Source of the DNA: [Chlorobium] sp. 445
GTDB lineage: Bacteria > Bacteroidota > Chlorobiia > Chlorobiales > Thermochlorobacteraceae
Direction: 5' to 3'
Assembly (NCBI GenBank): GCA_002763895.1
Contig: NSLH01000028.1
Coordinates: forward strand, 1 to 32,539
Length of the DNA: 32,539 bases
The position numbers were made by a program, and so were the translations under genes. The notes beneath the pieces are model-generated. The model was not told the origin of the DNA, searched no databases, and worked only from the letters and a program-made list of their open reading frames with translations. Positions 26,268-32,539 of the stretch are shown here, piece by piece; positions within the stretch are counted from its first letter, which is position 1; the number at the start of each line of letters is the position of its first letter.

Positions 26268-27533
26268 TTAATCCAAGTTAAGAGTGTTCATTTGTCGATT
26301 CCCAAGAGCTAAGACCACAGCAGCAAGCACGCAAGCAACGGGACAAATGATAAGCGAAAGTCGCATTGCTTCAGGGTTTGCACTGACATTCCACTGATCA
26401 TTGAGGTAGCCAATCACAAGGGGAGCGATACCATAGCCAGCAACATTGACAAGAAAGAAATAAATACCTACAGCAAGGCCGCGCATGGTGGGTGCGGCAA
26501 TATCGTTGAGGTCTGCAAACGAGGGACCAAGCCATGAGAGACTAAAACCAATCAAGAAAAAGTTGAGTGCAAGCAAAAGCACAAGATTTTCACCAAGGAG
26601 CATCAGCGACCAGCAGAGCGCACTCGCAAAAGCAGAAAGGCTTGCCAATTTCATGCGACCGCCTACTTCTTTCTGACGAAATTTATCGGCAAGATAGCCA
26701 CCACCAATAATCCCAATGAACCCACCTGTAATCATAGCAATGCCAAACCAGCTGCCGATTTCAACCAAGCTTAATTTGTGCACGCGCACAAAAAACACGG
26801 TAAGCCAAGCGCCAACACTTGCTGACGCAACATTGAAAAGTGCATAACCACTATGATGAAACCATATCTTCGCCGTTTTGTAGAGTGCGCGCCAATCTGA
26901 GACAGTCTCTTGCCTTCGCACTTCGCTGTGTCCGCGTTTGGGCTCAATAAGTGCTGCAACAAGCAAAGCAATCAGCACACCGGGAAAACCCAAGAGGTAA
27001 AACGCATATCGCCAGCCGATGGCTTCGGCAATCACGCTACCAAGCAGGAAGGCAAGTCCACTGCCCAGCGCAATTGCCGATGAATAAATGCCTTGAACGG
27101 TCGCGCGCCGTTCTCGTGGAAAGTAATCACTCAGCAGAGAAAGTGCGGCAGGACCAAGTGTGGCTTCGCCAATGCCAACGCCAATGCGGCAAAGAAAAAT
27201 TGTCCAGAAATCAACAGCAAAGCCTGTGAGCCCTGAAAAAACGCTCCACGATGCAAGTCCAATGGCAATCAGCGTTTTGCGTGACATGCGATCAGCAAGA
27301 CGACCAAAAGGGATGCCTAAGAGAGTGTAGAAGATGATAAACGAGGTGGAGCTCAGCAGCGCAAGTTGCGTATCGCTGAACTGCAGCTCGCTCTTAATTG
27401 GCGTAAAGAGAATGTAGATAAGCATGCGGTCTAAGAAGTTGAGCAAATAGACCAGTGTCAGCAAGCCAAGTGCATACCATGCATATCTTTCAGAGAAAGT
27501 CTGTGGTTTGATTTCAGCTGCAGGTGCGTGCAT
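26268..27533 (-). CDS. Spinster-type MFS transporter
   Basis: I start at the ATG at 27533 (421 residues), which has AAGGAG at 27541-27546. The open frame to 27614 would add 27 residues overlapping the upstream gene's end. Twelve membrane helices are visible. Family hallmarks are YLLNFLDRMLIYILF in helix 1, LGIPFGRLADRMSRKTLI after helix 2, CRIGVGIGEATLGPAALSLL and SDYFPRERRATVQGIYSSA, as in Spinster (Spns) proteins. Animal members export lysophospholipids and sphingosine phosphate; bacterial members are varied. Its place between a FabH-like enzyme and an acyl-CoA ligase suggests export or uptake of a lipid or acyl product (inference). Confidence 0.9.
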   Translation of the reverse strand: MHAPAAEIKPQTFSERYAWYALGLLTLVYLLNFLDRMLIYILFTPIKSELQFSDTQLALLSSTSFIIFYTLLGIPFGRLADRMSRKTLIAIGLASWSVFSGLTGFAVDFWTIFLCRIGVGIGEATLGPAALSLLSDYFPRERRATVQGIYSSAIALGSGLAFLLGSVIAEAIGWRYAFYLLGFPGVLIALLVAALIEPKRGHSEVRRQETVSDWRALYKTAKIWFHHSGYALFNVASASVGAWLTVFFVRVHKLSLVEIGSWFGIAMITGGFIGIIGGGYLADKFRQKEVGGRMKLASLSAFASALCWSLMLLGENLVLLLALNFFLIGFSLSWLGPSFADLNDIAAPTMRGLAVGIYFFLVNVAGYGIAPLVIGYLNDQWNVSANPEAMRLSLIICPVACVLAAVVLALGNRQMNTLNLD

Positions 27534-27564
27534 CGTATCTCTCCTTGTTGAAGTGAAATCTGAC

Positions 27565-28554
27565 TCAAAACTTAAATGCAGCGCTAGCAAATGCAAGTCC
27601 GCCGCCTGAACCAATGAACATAATGAGGTCGCCGCGCTTGACCTTGCCTTTTTCTAAGGCATCGCAGAACGCCATAGGAATGCAAGCAGAGCCAGTGTAG
27701 CCATATCTGTCCATGATTGTGTGGGCGCGCTCGCGCGGTACATTCAAATTATCCAGAGTTTGCCAAATGCTATTGATGTTGATTTGTGTGAAAAAGTATT
27801 GCGCAAAATCAGTTGGCTGCAAGTTGAGTCGCGCCGCAAGTGAGCGAGCCATCTTCGTCCAAACTTCTGCGTTAAGTTCTTTCGGAAATTTTCTCACGAA
27901 TTTGAGCAGATGATCTTTGTTAGAAAGCGCTCGGTCTGAAATGGGCTCGTGCGTACCGCCAGCATAAATCCCCATCCAGTCGTGGTATTGCCCTTCGGTG
28001 AGCAGTTCGCTTGCAAGAAAGCCGCGCGTAGAATTTTTCTCGGCTGTAAGAATTGCAGCGCCTGCACCATCTGCAAAAAGCGTAACGGTTTTTTTATCCT
28101 TCATATCCAAATACTTGCTCATAGCGTAGGCGCCGACAACAAGAATGTGCTGATAGCGTTCGTCAGAACGAATGTATTTGGAAGCAACATCGAGCGCAGT
28201 AACAAAACCTGCGCATGCGGTGTTAATGTCGAAAGTGCCCGCGCGTTTTGCGCCTAAACGGTGTTGAACCACTGAAGCCGTCGAAGGCGAGATATATTCG
28301 GGTGTGTCGGTAGCTACGATAATTAGATCAAGCTCTGAAGGCTGAAGGCTGGCATTGGCAAGGGCAGCGCGTGCAGCGTGTTCGACAAGATCAGCTGTGG
28401 ATTCATCGTCTTTACACCATCGACGCTCGCGAATGGTTAGATTCTCTACAAGCCAAGTATCTACATCTTCGCCCAAGAGTTCATTGAAGTAAGCATTTGC
28501 AATGATACGTTCAGGCGCGTACATCCCCGTTGCAGCAATAATAGCGTTTTGCAT
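27565..28554 (-). CDS. ketoacyl-ACP synthase III (FabH)-like protein with altered active site
   Basis: This 329-residue thiolase-fold protein has the KAS III layout. The nucleophile is Cys114 in FDINTACAGFVTALD, and GDL-SGGG-type ends appear as RGDLIMFIGSGGGLAFA. The His and Asn of the usual Cys-His-Asn triad are replaced. Thr256 stands in FFTQININSIW where FabH has HQAN, and Tyr286 in YGYTGSACIPMA where FabH has GNTSA. The 30-residue spacing between the two sites is kept, so the alignment is firm. It may therefore acylate or condense by a different mechanism rather than decarboxylate malonyl-ACP. A GGGAGA ribosome-binding site lies upstream (about 28564-28569). It follows fabG by 83 bases. 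Confidence 0.88.
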   Translation of the reverse strand: MQNAIIAATGMYAPERIIANAYFNELLGEDVDTWLVENLTIRERRWCKDDESTADLVEHAARAALANASLQPSELDLIIVATDTPEYISPSTASVVQHRLGAKRAGTFDINTACAGFVTALDVASKYIRSDERYQHILVVGAYAMSKYLDMKDKKTVTLFADGAGAAILTAEKNSTRGFLASELLTEGQYHDWMGIYAGGTHEPISDRALSNKDHLLKFVRKFPKELNAEVWTKMARSLAARLNLQPTDFAQYFFTQININSIWQTLDNLNVPRERAHTIMDRYGYTGSACIPMAFCDALEKGKVKRGDLIMFIGSGGGLAFASAAFKF

Positions 28555-28637
28555 TGGAACAAATCTCCCTTCTTGCTTAGAGATCGATTAAGTAGAACCA
28601 CCTATGTTTTGGCTCTGTTGATAAAGTGCTTGCCGCC

Positions 28638-29381
28638 TTAGGCAACATAGCCGCCATCGACACTCAGCACGGTGCCTGTAATAAACGCTGCCTCATCAGA
28701 TGCTAAAAAAAGGTATGCGCTAGCAACATCTTCAGGCGAGCCAAGCCGTCCAAGCGGCGTGCGTTCTTTAACACTTGTCAAGACTTTTTCAGGTACAGTT
28801 GTAATCATCTCGGTTGCAATGAAGCCGGGCGCAACCGCATTGACCGTGATGCCTTTCTTACCTAATTCTCTTGCCCAAACTTTGGTCATACCAATTAGAC
28901 CTGCTTTAGCGGCGACATAGTTTGTTTGACCAAAGTTGCCATAAAGTCCAACAACAGAAGCGGTATTGATAATGCGACCGTATTGCTTTTCTGCCATGTA
29001 CGGCGCGACAGCTTTTGCACAATTGAAGACACCAGTGAGATTGACATCAATCACCTGTTGCCACTGTTGTGCGGTCATCTTAAGCAGTGTGGCGTCGCGC
29101 GTAATACCCGCATTGTTGATAAGAACATCAAGGTGAGAGAATTTTTCGTAGGCGCGCTTAGCCGCAGCTTCTACTGAAGCAAGGTCTGCGACATTGACTT
29201 CATCAAAATGCACAGCGAAGCCCTTTGCAGTGAGTTCTTGCAAGAGACTTTCACCTTTTTCACGACTCATATCCCAGATAATCACTGTGGCGCCTTCACA
29301 AGCAAATTTTTCAGTAGTGGCTTTGCCGATGCCTTGTGCACCCCCAGTGATAATTGCGGTTTTACCATCTAAGCGTCCCAT
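28638..29381 (-). CDS. fabG: 3-oxoacyl-ACP reductase type SDR
   Basis: The 247-residue protein is a classical FabG-like SDR that reduces 3-oxoacyl groups with NADPH. All catalytic parts are present: TGGAQGIG (12-19), NNAG (89-92), Asn114, Ser142 in NTASVVG, Tyr155 and Lys159 in YVAAK, and the C-terminal TGTVLSVDGGY. It is the first gene of a four-gene minus-strand operon with the FabH-like protein, Spinster transporter and acyl-CoA ligase, so it may be devoted to that pathway (or to hydroxyacyl-CoA, as in PhaB) rather than be the housekeeping FabG. A promoter candidate lies at 29424-29454. Confidence 0.93.
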   Translation of the reverse strand: MGRLDGKTAIITGGAQGIGKATTEKFACEGATVIIWDMSREKGESLLQELTAKGFAVHFDEVNVADLASVEAAAKRAYEKFSHLDVLINNAGITRDATLLKMTAQQWQQVIDVNLTGVFNCAKAVAPYMAEKQYGRIINTASVVGLYGNFGQTNYVAAKAGLIGMTKVWARELGKKGITVNAVAPGFIATEMITTVPEKVLTSVKERTPLGRLGSPEDVASAYLFLASDEAAFITGTVLSVDGGYVA

Positions 29382-29423
29382 TGTCGCCTTGGTTAATTGG
29401 TCAGTAGTTAGTTTTTATTATTT

Positions 29424-29454
29424 GAAAACTAAAAAACGCTATTCAGAAAAACAA
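29424..29454 (-). promoter_or_regulatory. candidate promoter of the fabG operon
   Basis: On the minus strand TTG (29452-29454) is followed after 20 bases by TAGTTTTC (29424-29431), one base off the Bacteroidota -7 element and with the same spacing as the tRNA-Asp promoter. Transcription would begin near 29418, about 37 bases before the fabG start. Confidence 0.35.
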
Positions 29455-29543
29455 GCGCATGCTCTGAGGCGAGAAGAGCAAGAGACAAACGCAAATACGA
29501 TTCGGGGGATGAGACTTAGAAGAAGGGTACTGCAGTATCGAGC

Positions 29544-30512
29544 TTATTTCCAACGCACGCGAACGGAGCCGACGCCGCTCGAGACATGAAGCTCGAGCAC
29601 GTGCTTTGCTTTGGAAAAATTGCCGCTGTAGAACCACTCGCCATCTTGGGTGAAATCGTCGGGAAGGGCAATTGAGGAGAAAAAGTTATCGGCATACTTG
29701 ATTTTTACGCCCGCTTCTTTCGGCAGGAGAATGCGCAGTGAGCCAGCGCCGATTGAGACATTAACTTTTGAGGATTTTGAGGCATGAAAGTCGCTGCCGC
29801 TGAAATCCAGCACCACATTAGAGGCGCCGCCACTGAAATCCATTTCTTCAAAGTTAGCATTGCCAAGCCCTTCGACGACGAGTTTAGATGCCCCTGTCGA
29901 GAGACGAAGTTTTTTCATCGTAACAGGGTTGGGCTCATTGAAGCGCAGTTTTGTGGCGCATGCGCCTGAGACCAGATTAAGGTCAGAGATTTTCAAGCCC
30001 GACATATTGAGATCATTGTATCCAGCGCCGACTGAAAAATCGAGTTGGACAGGAATGCCAGTAGGGAGAAAGAGTTTCAGGACGGATTCGCGCAGGTCTT
30101 TTTCTTCTTCGGTTTCATCACTGCTGCCGAAGAGGGAGCGCCAGTCGAGGCGAAGGCGGCGTCGGCGCGGTTCCTCATTCGCCTGATTGTGCTGGAGCGA
30201 CAAATAGCCTACGCCATCACGAATTGAATATGCGGCAAGCAAGCTAGCTGTGTCGGTAGAGTGAAATTCGTATTCAAACGCATTAGAGCTTTGTTGAGAA
30301 CCCAGTTGCAATTTCAGTGCGCCTAAGTCAAGTTGAACGGAAAGAGTTTTCTCGCTAGTGAGCGGCACAGCACGACGCAAAACGGGGATTTGTGACTGTG
30401 CAGTGTGCAAAAAAGAAAACAAAGCAGCAAAAAGGAGTAGAGCAAACTTAAACTTAAAGACGTTTATATCGGGAAGGAGAGACTGTACTAAACTGTGCCT
30501 CATTAGTCGCAT
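29544..30512 (-). CDS. exported beta-rich protein of the toastrack (DUF4097/DUF2154) kind
   Basis: The 322-residue protein has a signal region (FKFALLLFAALFSFLHTAQS, about 21-40). The second half is built of repeated short strands: FSVGAGYNDLNMSGLKISDL, RLSTGASKLVVEGLGNANF, FSGGASNVVLDFSGSDF and NVSIGAGSLRILLP. The recurring S-G-A/V-G plus alternating hydrophobics is typical of the toastrack/LiaF-C type beta-solenoids, which bind membranes or scaffold at the envelope. A charged RRRRLRLDW stretch lies in the middle. ATGs at 30512 and 30503 are both possible. A promoter candidate lies at 30536-30566. Function unknown. Confidence 0.75.
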   Translation of the reverse strand: MRLMRHSLVQSLLPDINVFKFKFALLLFAALFSFLHTAQSQIPVLRRAVPLTSEKTLSVQLDLGALKLQLGSQQSSNAFEYEFHSTDTASLLAAYSIRDGVGYLSLQHNQANEEPRRRRLRLDWRSLFGSSDETEEEKDLRESVLKLFLPTGIPVQLDFSVGAGYNDLNMSGLKISDLNLVSGACATKLRFNEPNPVTMKKLRLSTGASKLVVEGLGNANFEEMDFSGGASNVVLDFSGSDFHASKSSKVNVSIGAGSLRILLPKEAGVKIKYADNFFSSIALPDDFTQDGEWFYSGNFSKAKHVLELHVSSGVGSVRVRWK

Positions 30513-30535
30513 AAGTTATGGAAAAATCCATGGCA

Positions 30536-30566
30536 GAAAATTAATGCAAATGCATAGTCGTAACAA
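30536..30566 (-). promoter_or_regulatory. candidate promoter of the toastrack-like gene
   Basis: On the minus strand TTG (30564-30566) precedes TAATTTTC (30536-30543) by 20 bases, the same layout as the fabG and tRNA-Asp promoters. The leader before the ATG at 30512 would be short, about 18 bases. Confidence 0.4.
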
Positions 30567-30573
30567 GTTCTTA

Positions 30574-30585
30574 CCTTAGCTAAGG
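30574..30585. promoter_or_regulatory. perfect 12-base palindrome upstream of the toastrack-like promoter
   Basis: CCTTAGCTAAGG is an exact inverted repeat lying eight bases upstream of the candidate -33 element and 25 bases past the stop of the small membrane protein gene. It could be an operator or activator site; no binding protein is known. Confidence 0.3.
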
Positions 30586-30609
30586 CAAATATGTTTCAGG
30601 CAAGAAGAA

Positions 30610-30774
30610 TTATTTCATAGCCCAGTCAATTAGCCAAGCAAAGCGGCTGCGCTGCAAGAGATGAGCCACAAGATAGAGCAGAGCAAATAGTGCACCTGGA
30701 GAGAGCAAAAATGCCCGAAACCAGGTCCAGAAGGAGATAGGTGTCTCCACCGGTGAATATTCTGACTGCGCCAT
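30610..30774 (-). CDS. 54-residue single-span membrane protein next to ETF-QO
   Basis: This short frame begins at an ATG at 30774, 18 bases after the ETF-QO stop on the same strand, and ends at 30610. The product reads MAQSEYSPVETPISFWTWF, then a hydrophobic span RAFLLSPGALFALLYLVAHL (about 20-39), then LQRSRFAWLIDWAMK. It has a polar N-terminus, one membrane helix and a basic-aromatic tail, as in small subunits that anchor or stabilise respiratory enzymes. The ribosome-binding site is weak, so translation may depend on coupling to ETF-QO. I do not recognise a family. Its coding status rests on position and composition. Confidence 0.55.
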   Translation of the reverse strand: MAQSEYSPVETPISFWTWFRAFLLSPGALFALLYLVAHLLQRSRFAWLIDWAMK

Positions 30775-30792
30775 AGCAAGGGACAGGGCGGG

Positions 30793-32493
30793 CTATCCAT
30801 TCGTGTAAATCGGACCGCCGCCGCCTTCAGGCACTTTCCAAGTAATGGCTTGATATGGGTCGGCAATGTCGCATGTTTTGCAATGCACACAATTTGACGC
30901 ATTGATGTGCAATTTCTTTGTGCCCATGAGGTCATCAGTTGAGACCATTTCGTAGACATTTGCGGGGCAGAAGTGTTGGCATGGATTGCCATACTCGGTG
31001 ATGCATTTTGTGTTGCAAATATCTGCGATCACATCAGGGCGAATGTATAGATGGCACGGTTGGTTTTCTTCGTGTGTCGTTTTGGATTCGTAGACATCGC
31101 TAAGTTTGTCGAAAGTGAGTTTGCCATCGAACTTAAATTCTGCTTTTTCACGCAGGTATTTTTCGCGCCAGATTCTTGAGAAACGTGCCATGTGGGTATG
31201 GTCGGCATCGAGCGGGAGCTTATCTTTAAGAATTTTGCCACCGAGGAGCATTTGCAGTCCAGCGCGTAGCATACCAAAGTAAAGTCCGTAGTTGAAGGCT
31301 TGTCTGAAATTACGAGAGCGATAGAGTTCTTTTTTTGCCCAAGAGGCATGAAATTTTTCCTCGTAGAGTTTGAGTGTGTCGGCAGAAAAATCGTTTTTCT
31401 TTAAGGCTTCAAAGATGGTTTCAGCAGCGAGCATGCCCGACTTCATGCAGAGATGAATGCCTTTAAGACGCATCATATTCAAAAAGCCACCGGATTCGCC
31501 TGTAAGCAAAAGCCCATCGGCATAAAGGCGCGGCATAGAGAAGTAGCCGCCACCTGAAATGGTCTTAGCACCATAGCCGACCATCTTTCCGCCTTCTAAG
31601 AGTGTGCGCACGAACGGATGCGTCTTGAACTTTTGCAAATTGAAATGCGGGTCATTGGTAGGGTCTTCAGCATCAAGGGCAGTAACAAAACCGACGGAGA
31701 GCATGGTCTCGCTCATGGCATAAATCCAGCTACCGCCATAGATATCAGCAGGCAACGGGAAGCCCATCGTATGAATAACGGCACCTTTCTTGATACGACC
31801 AGCAGGAATCTCCCAGATTTCTTTGACGCCTGTTTCGTAGGATTGTGGATTGCGGTCAGTATCAAGATTCAGAATACGGACGATTTGCTTCGTCAGCGAG
31901 CCGCGTGGTCCTTCACCTAAGACCGTAAGTTTAGCGCGAATGTTCATTCCGGGCTCAAAGTTAGGTTTGGGCTGACCTGATTTGTCTAAGCCTTTGTCGT
32001 CGGTGCGAACGCCGATGACTTTACGCCCATCGAGTAACAGTTCTGCGCCAGCAAACCCTGTAAAGATATTGATACCTTGCTCTTCAGCGATTTTTCCAAG
32101 CCAGGCACCAAACTTGTTGAGCGAAATGATATAATTCCCATGATTTTGCATGGGCGGTGGTATCAGTGGAAAACGAAACTTAGATTTTGCGGTAAGAAAA
32201 TAGAGCGACTCCGTTGTAACTTCAGTTTCAATTGGGCAACCGCGCTCTTTGAAGTCAGGCATAAGTTCGCGCAAAGCAATCGGGTCCAAAATCGCGCCCG
32301 AAAGCAGATGATCACCTACACGCTGACCTTTTTCGAGAATAGCAATTTGCGGCTCTAACTTTTGAGCAGACTGCGCATTGTGCGCGTCGATGAGGTTTTG
32401 AAGATGAATTGCTGCGCAAAGATTGGCAGGACCGGCGCCCACGAAGAGAATGTCCATCTCAAGTGTCTCGCGCTGAATGTCTGGCTGTGGCAT
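30793..32493 (-). CDS. electron-transfer flavoprotein:quinone oxidoreductase
   Basis: This 566-residue membrane-associated enzyme takes electrons from reduced ETF, loaded by acyl-CoA and other dehydrogenases, and passes them to quinone. FAD-binding VGAGPANLCAAIHL lies at about 18-31, GEGPRGSLTKQI at 193-204, and GGSWIYAMS and GESGGFLNMMRLKGIH at 334-347 mark the flavoprotein core. The C-terminal 4Fe-4S domain has CPANVYE with Cys509 and NCVHCKTCDIADPYQAITW with Cys535, 538 and 541, ending PEGGGGPIY. This is the fused mitochondrial-type form, not the split FixC/FixX. No etfAB genes are in the window. A small membrane protein gene follows 18 bases later. It points to a quinone-linked, respiratory fatty-acid or amino-acid oxidiser. 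Confidence 0.96.
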   Translation of the reverse strand: MPQPDIQRETLEMDILFVGAGPANLCAAIHLQNLIDAHNAQSAQKLEPQIAILEKGQRVGDHLLSGAILDPIALRELMPDFKERGCPIETEVTTESLYFLTAKSKFRFPLIPPPMQNHGNYIISLNKFGAWLGKIAEEQGINIFTGFAGAELLLDGRKVIGVRTDDKGLDKSGQPKPNFEPGMNIRAKLTVLGEGPRGSLTKQIVRILNLDTDRNPQSYETGVKEIWEIPAGRIKKGAVIHTMGFPLPADIYGGSWIYAMSETMLSVGFVTALDAEDPTNDPHFNLQKFKTHPFVRTLLEGGKMVGYGAKTISGGGYFSMPRLYADGLLLTGESGGFLNMMRLKGIHLCMKSGMLAAETIFEALKKNDFSADTLKLYEEKFHASWAKKELYRSRNFRQAFNYGLYFGMLRAGLQMLLGGKILKDKLPLDADHTHMARFSRIWREKYLREKAEFKFDGKLTFDKLSDVYESKTTHEENQPCHLYIRPDVIADICNTKCITEYGNPCQHFCPANVYEMVSTDDLMGTKKLHINASNCVHCKTCDIADPYQAITWKVPEGGGGPIYTNG

Positions 32494-32539
32494 AGCAATT
32501 TACTGCAGGAAGTTAAGTGTTGCTGAAAATAAATAATAA

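Noticed and set aside
29408-29432. AT-rich inverted repeat TTAGTTTT/AAAACTAA as a terminator
   Set aside because: There is no T run after it on either strand and the stem is nearly all A/T; the region overlaps the fabG promoter candidate instead.
30630-30992. 120-codon minus-strand frame across the end of ETF-QO
   Set aside because: It overlaps the conserved iron-sulphur domain out of frame, and its product resembles no membrane or soluble protein; the 54-residue frame fits the gap better.

Overview
The window reads as chromosomal DNA from a free-living Gram-negative bacterium of the Bacteroidota/Chlorobiota (FCB) group. Four things support this. One secreted protein ends in a type IX secretion (T9SS) sorting domain. 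There are many signal-peptide lipoproteins and beta-barrel-like outer-membrane proteins. Three candidate promoters follow a TTG-N20-TAnnTTT(G/C) layout, close to the Bacteroidota pattern. Class I DhnA-type aldolase, a dolichol-kinase-like protein and ETF-quinone oxidoreductase fit a heterotroph with quinone-linked fatty-acid oxidation. A Thermochlorobacter- or Ignavibacteria-like lineage is my guess; the sequence alone does not prove it. I see no insertion sequence, prophage, CRISPR array, rRNA or origin.

Layout. Positions 1-2751 (minus) hold pgi, an SDR lacking its usual catalytic Ser, and a GT87-like membrane glycosyltransferase cut by the window edge. Positions 2877-7588 (plus) hold a DUF2085 membrane protein, tRNA-Phe, an ArsR-like regulator, a TMEM14-like protein, two exported proteins and a phosphohexomutase. 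Positions 7610-10822 (plus) hold ybaB followed directly by a large T9SS-secreted beta-propeller protein. Class I aldolase (minus) stands opposite an MlaE permease plus a DUF4412-like protein (plus). Positions 13633-17896 hold a lipoprotein, tRNA-Asp, a frameshifted RmlD-like gene divergent from a frameshifted polyprenol-kinase-like gene, then 3-hydroxyacyl-CoA dehydrogenase with a small overlapping partner. Positions 18134-21472 (plus) hold a DJ-1/PfpI protein and a CocE-type hydrolase overlapping a DUF6992-like membrane protein. Positions 21475-24674 (minus) hold an envelope set: lipoprotein, porin-like protein and lipoprotein alpha/beta hydrolase. Positions 24761-29381 (minus) form a four-gene lipid operon: FabG, an atypical FabH-like enzyme, a Spinster-type MFS transporter and a frameshifted acyl-CoA ligase. 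Positions 29544-32493 (minus) hold an exported beta-solenoid-like protein, a previously unlisted 54-residue membrane protein and ETF-QO.

How the genes fit together. pgi, the phosphohexomutase and aldolase serve central sugar metabolism. The acyl-CoA ligase, hydroxyacyl-CoA dehydrogenase and ETF-QO could together activate fatty acids and pass their electrons to quinone. MlaE, Spinster and the outer-membrane proteins serve the envelope.

The most interesting items are the FabG/FabH-like/Spinster/acyl-CoA ligase operon, whose FabH-like protein keeps the Cys nucleophile but has Thr and Tyr at the His and Asn positions; three single-base frameshifts, each explicable at an A/T run; and the 54-residue membrane protein beside ETF-QO. 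No stretch without a gene exceeds 300 bases. The largest gaps, about 14581-14806 and 17897-18133, hold a promoter for tRNA-Asp and a divergent intergenic region respectively.
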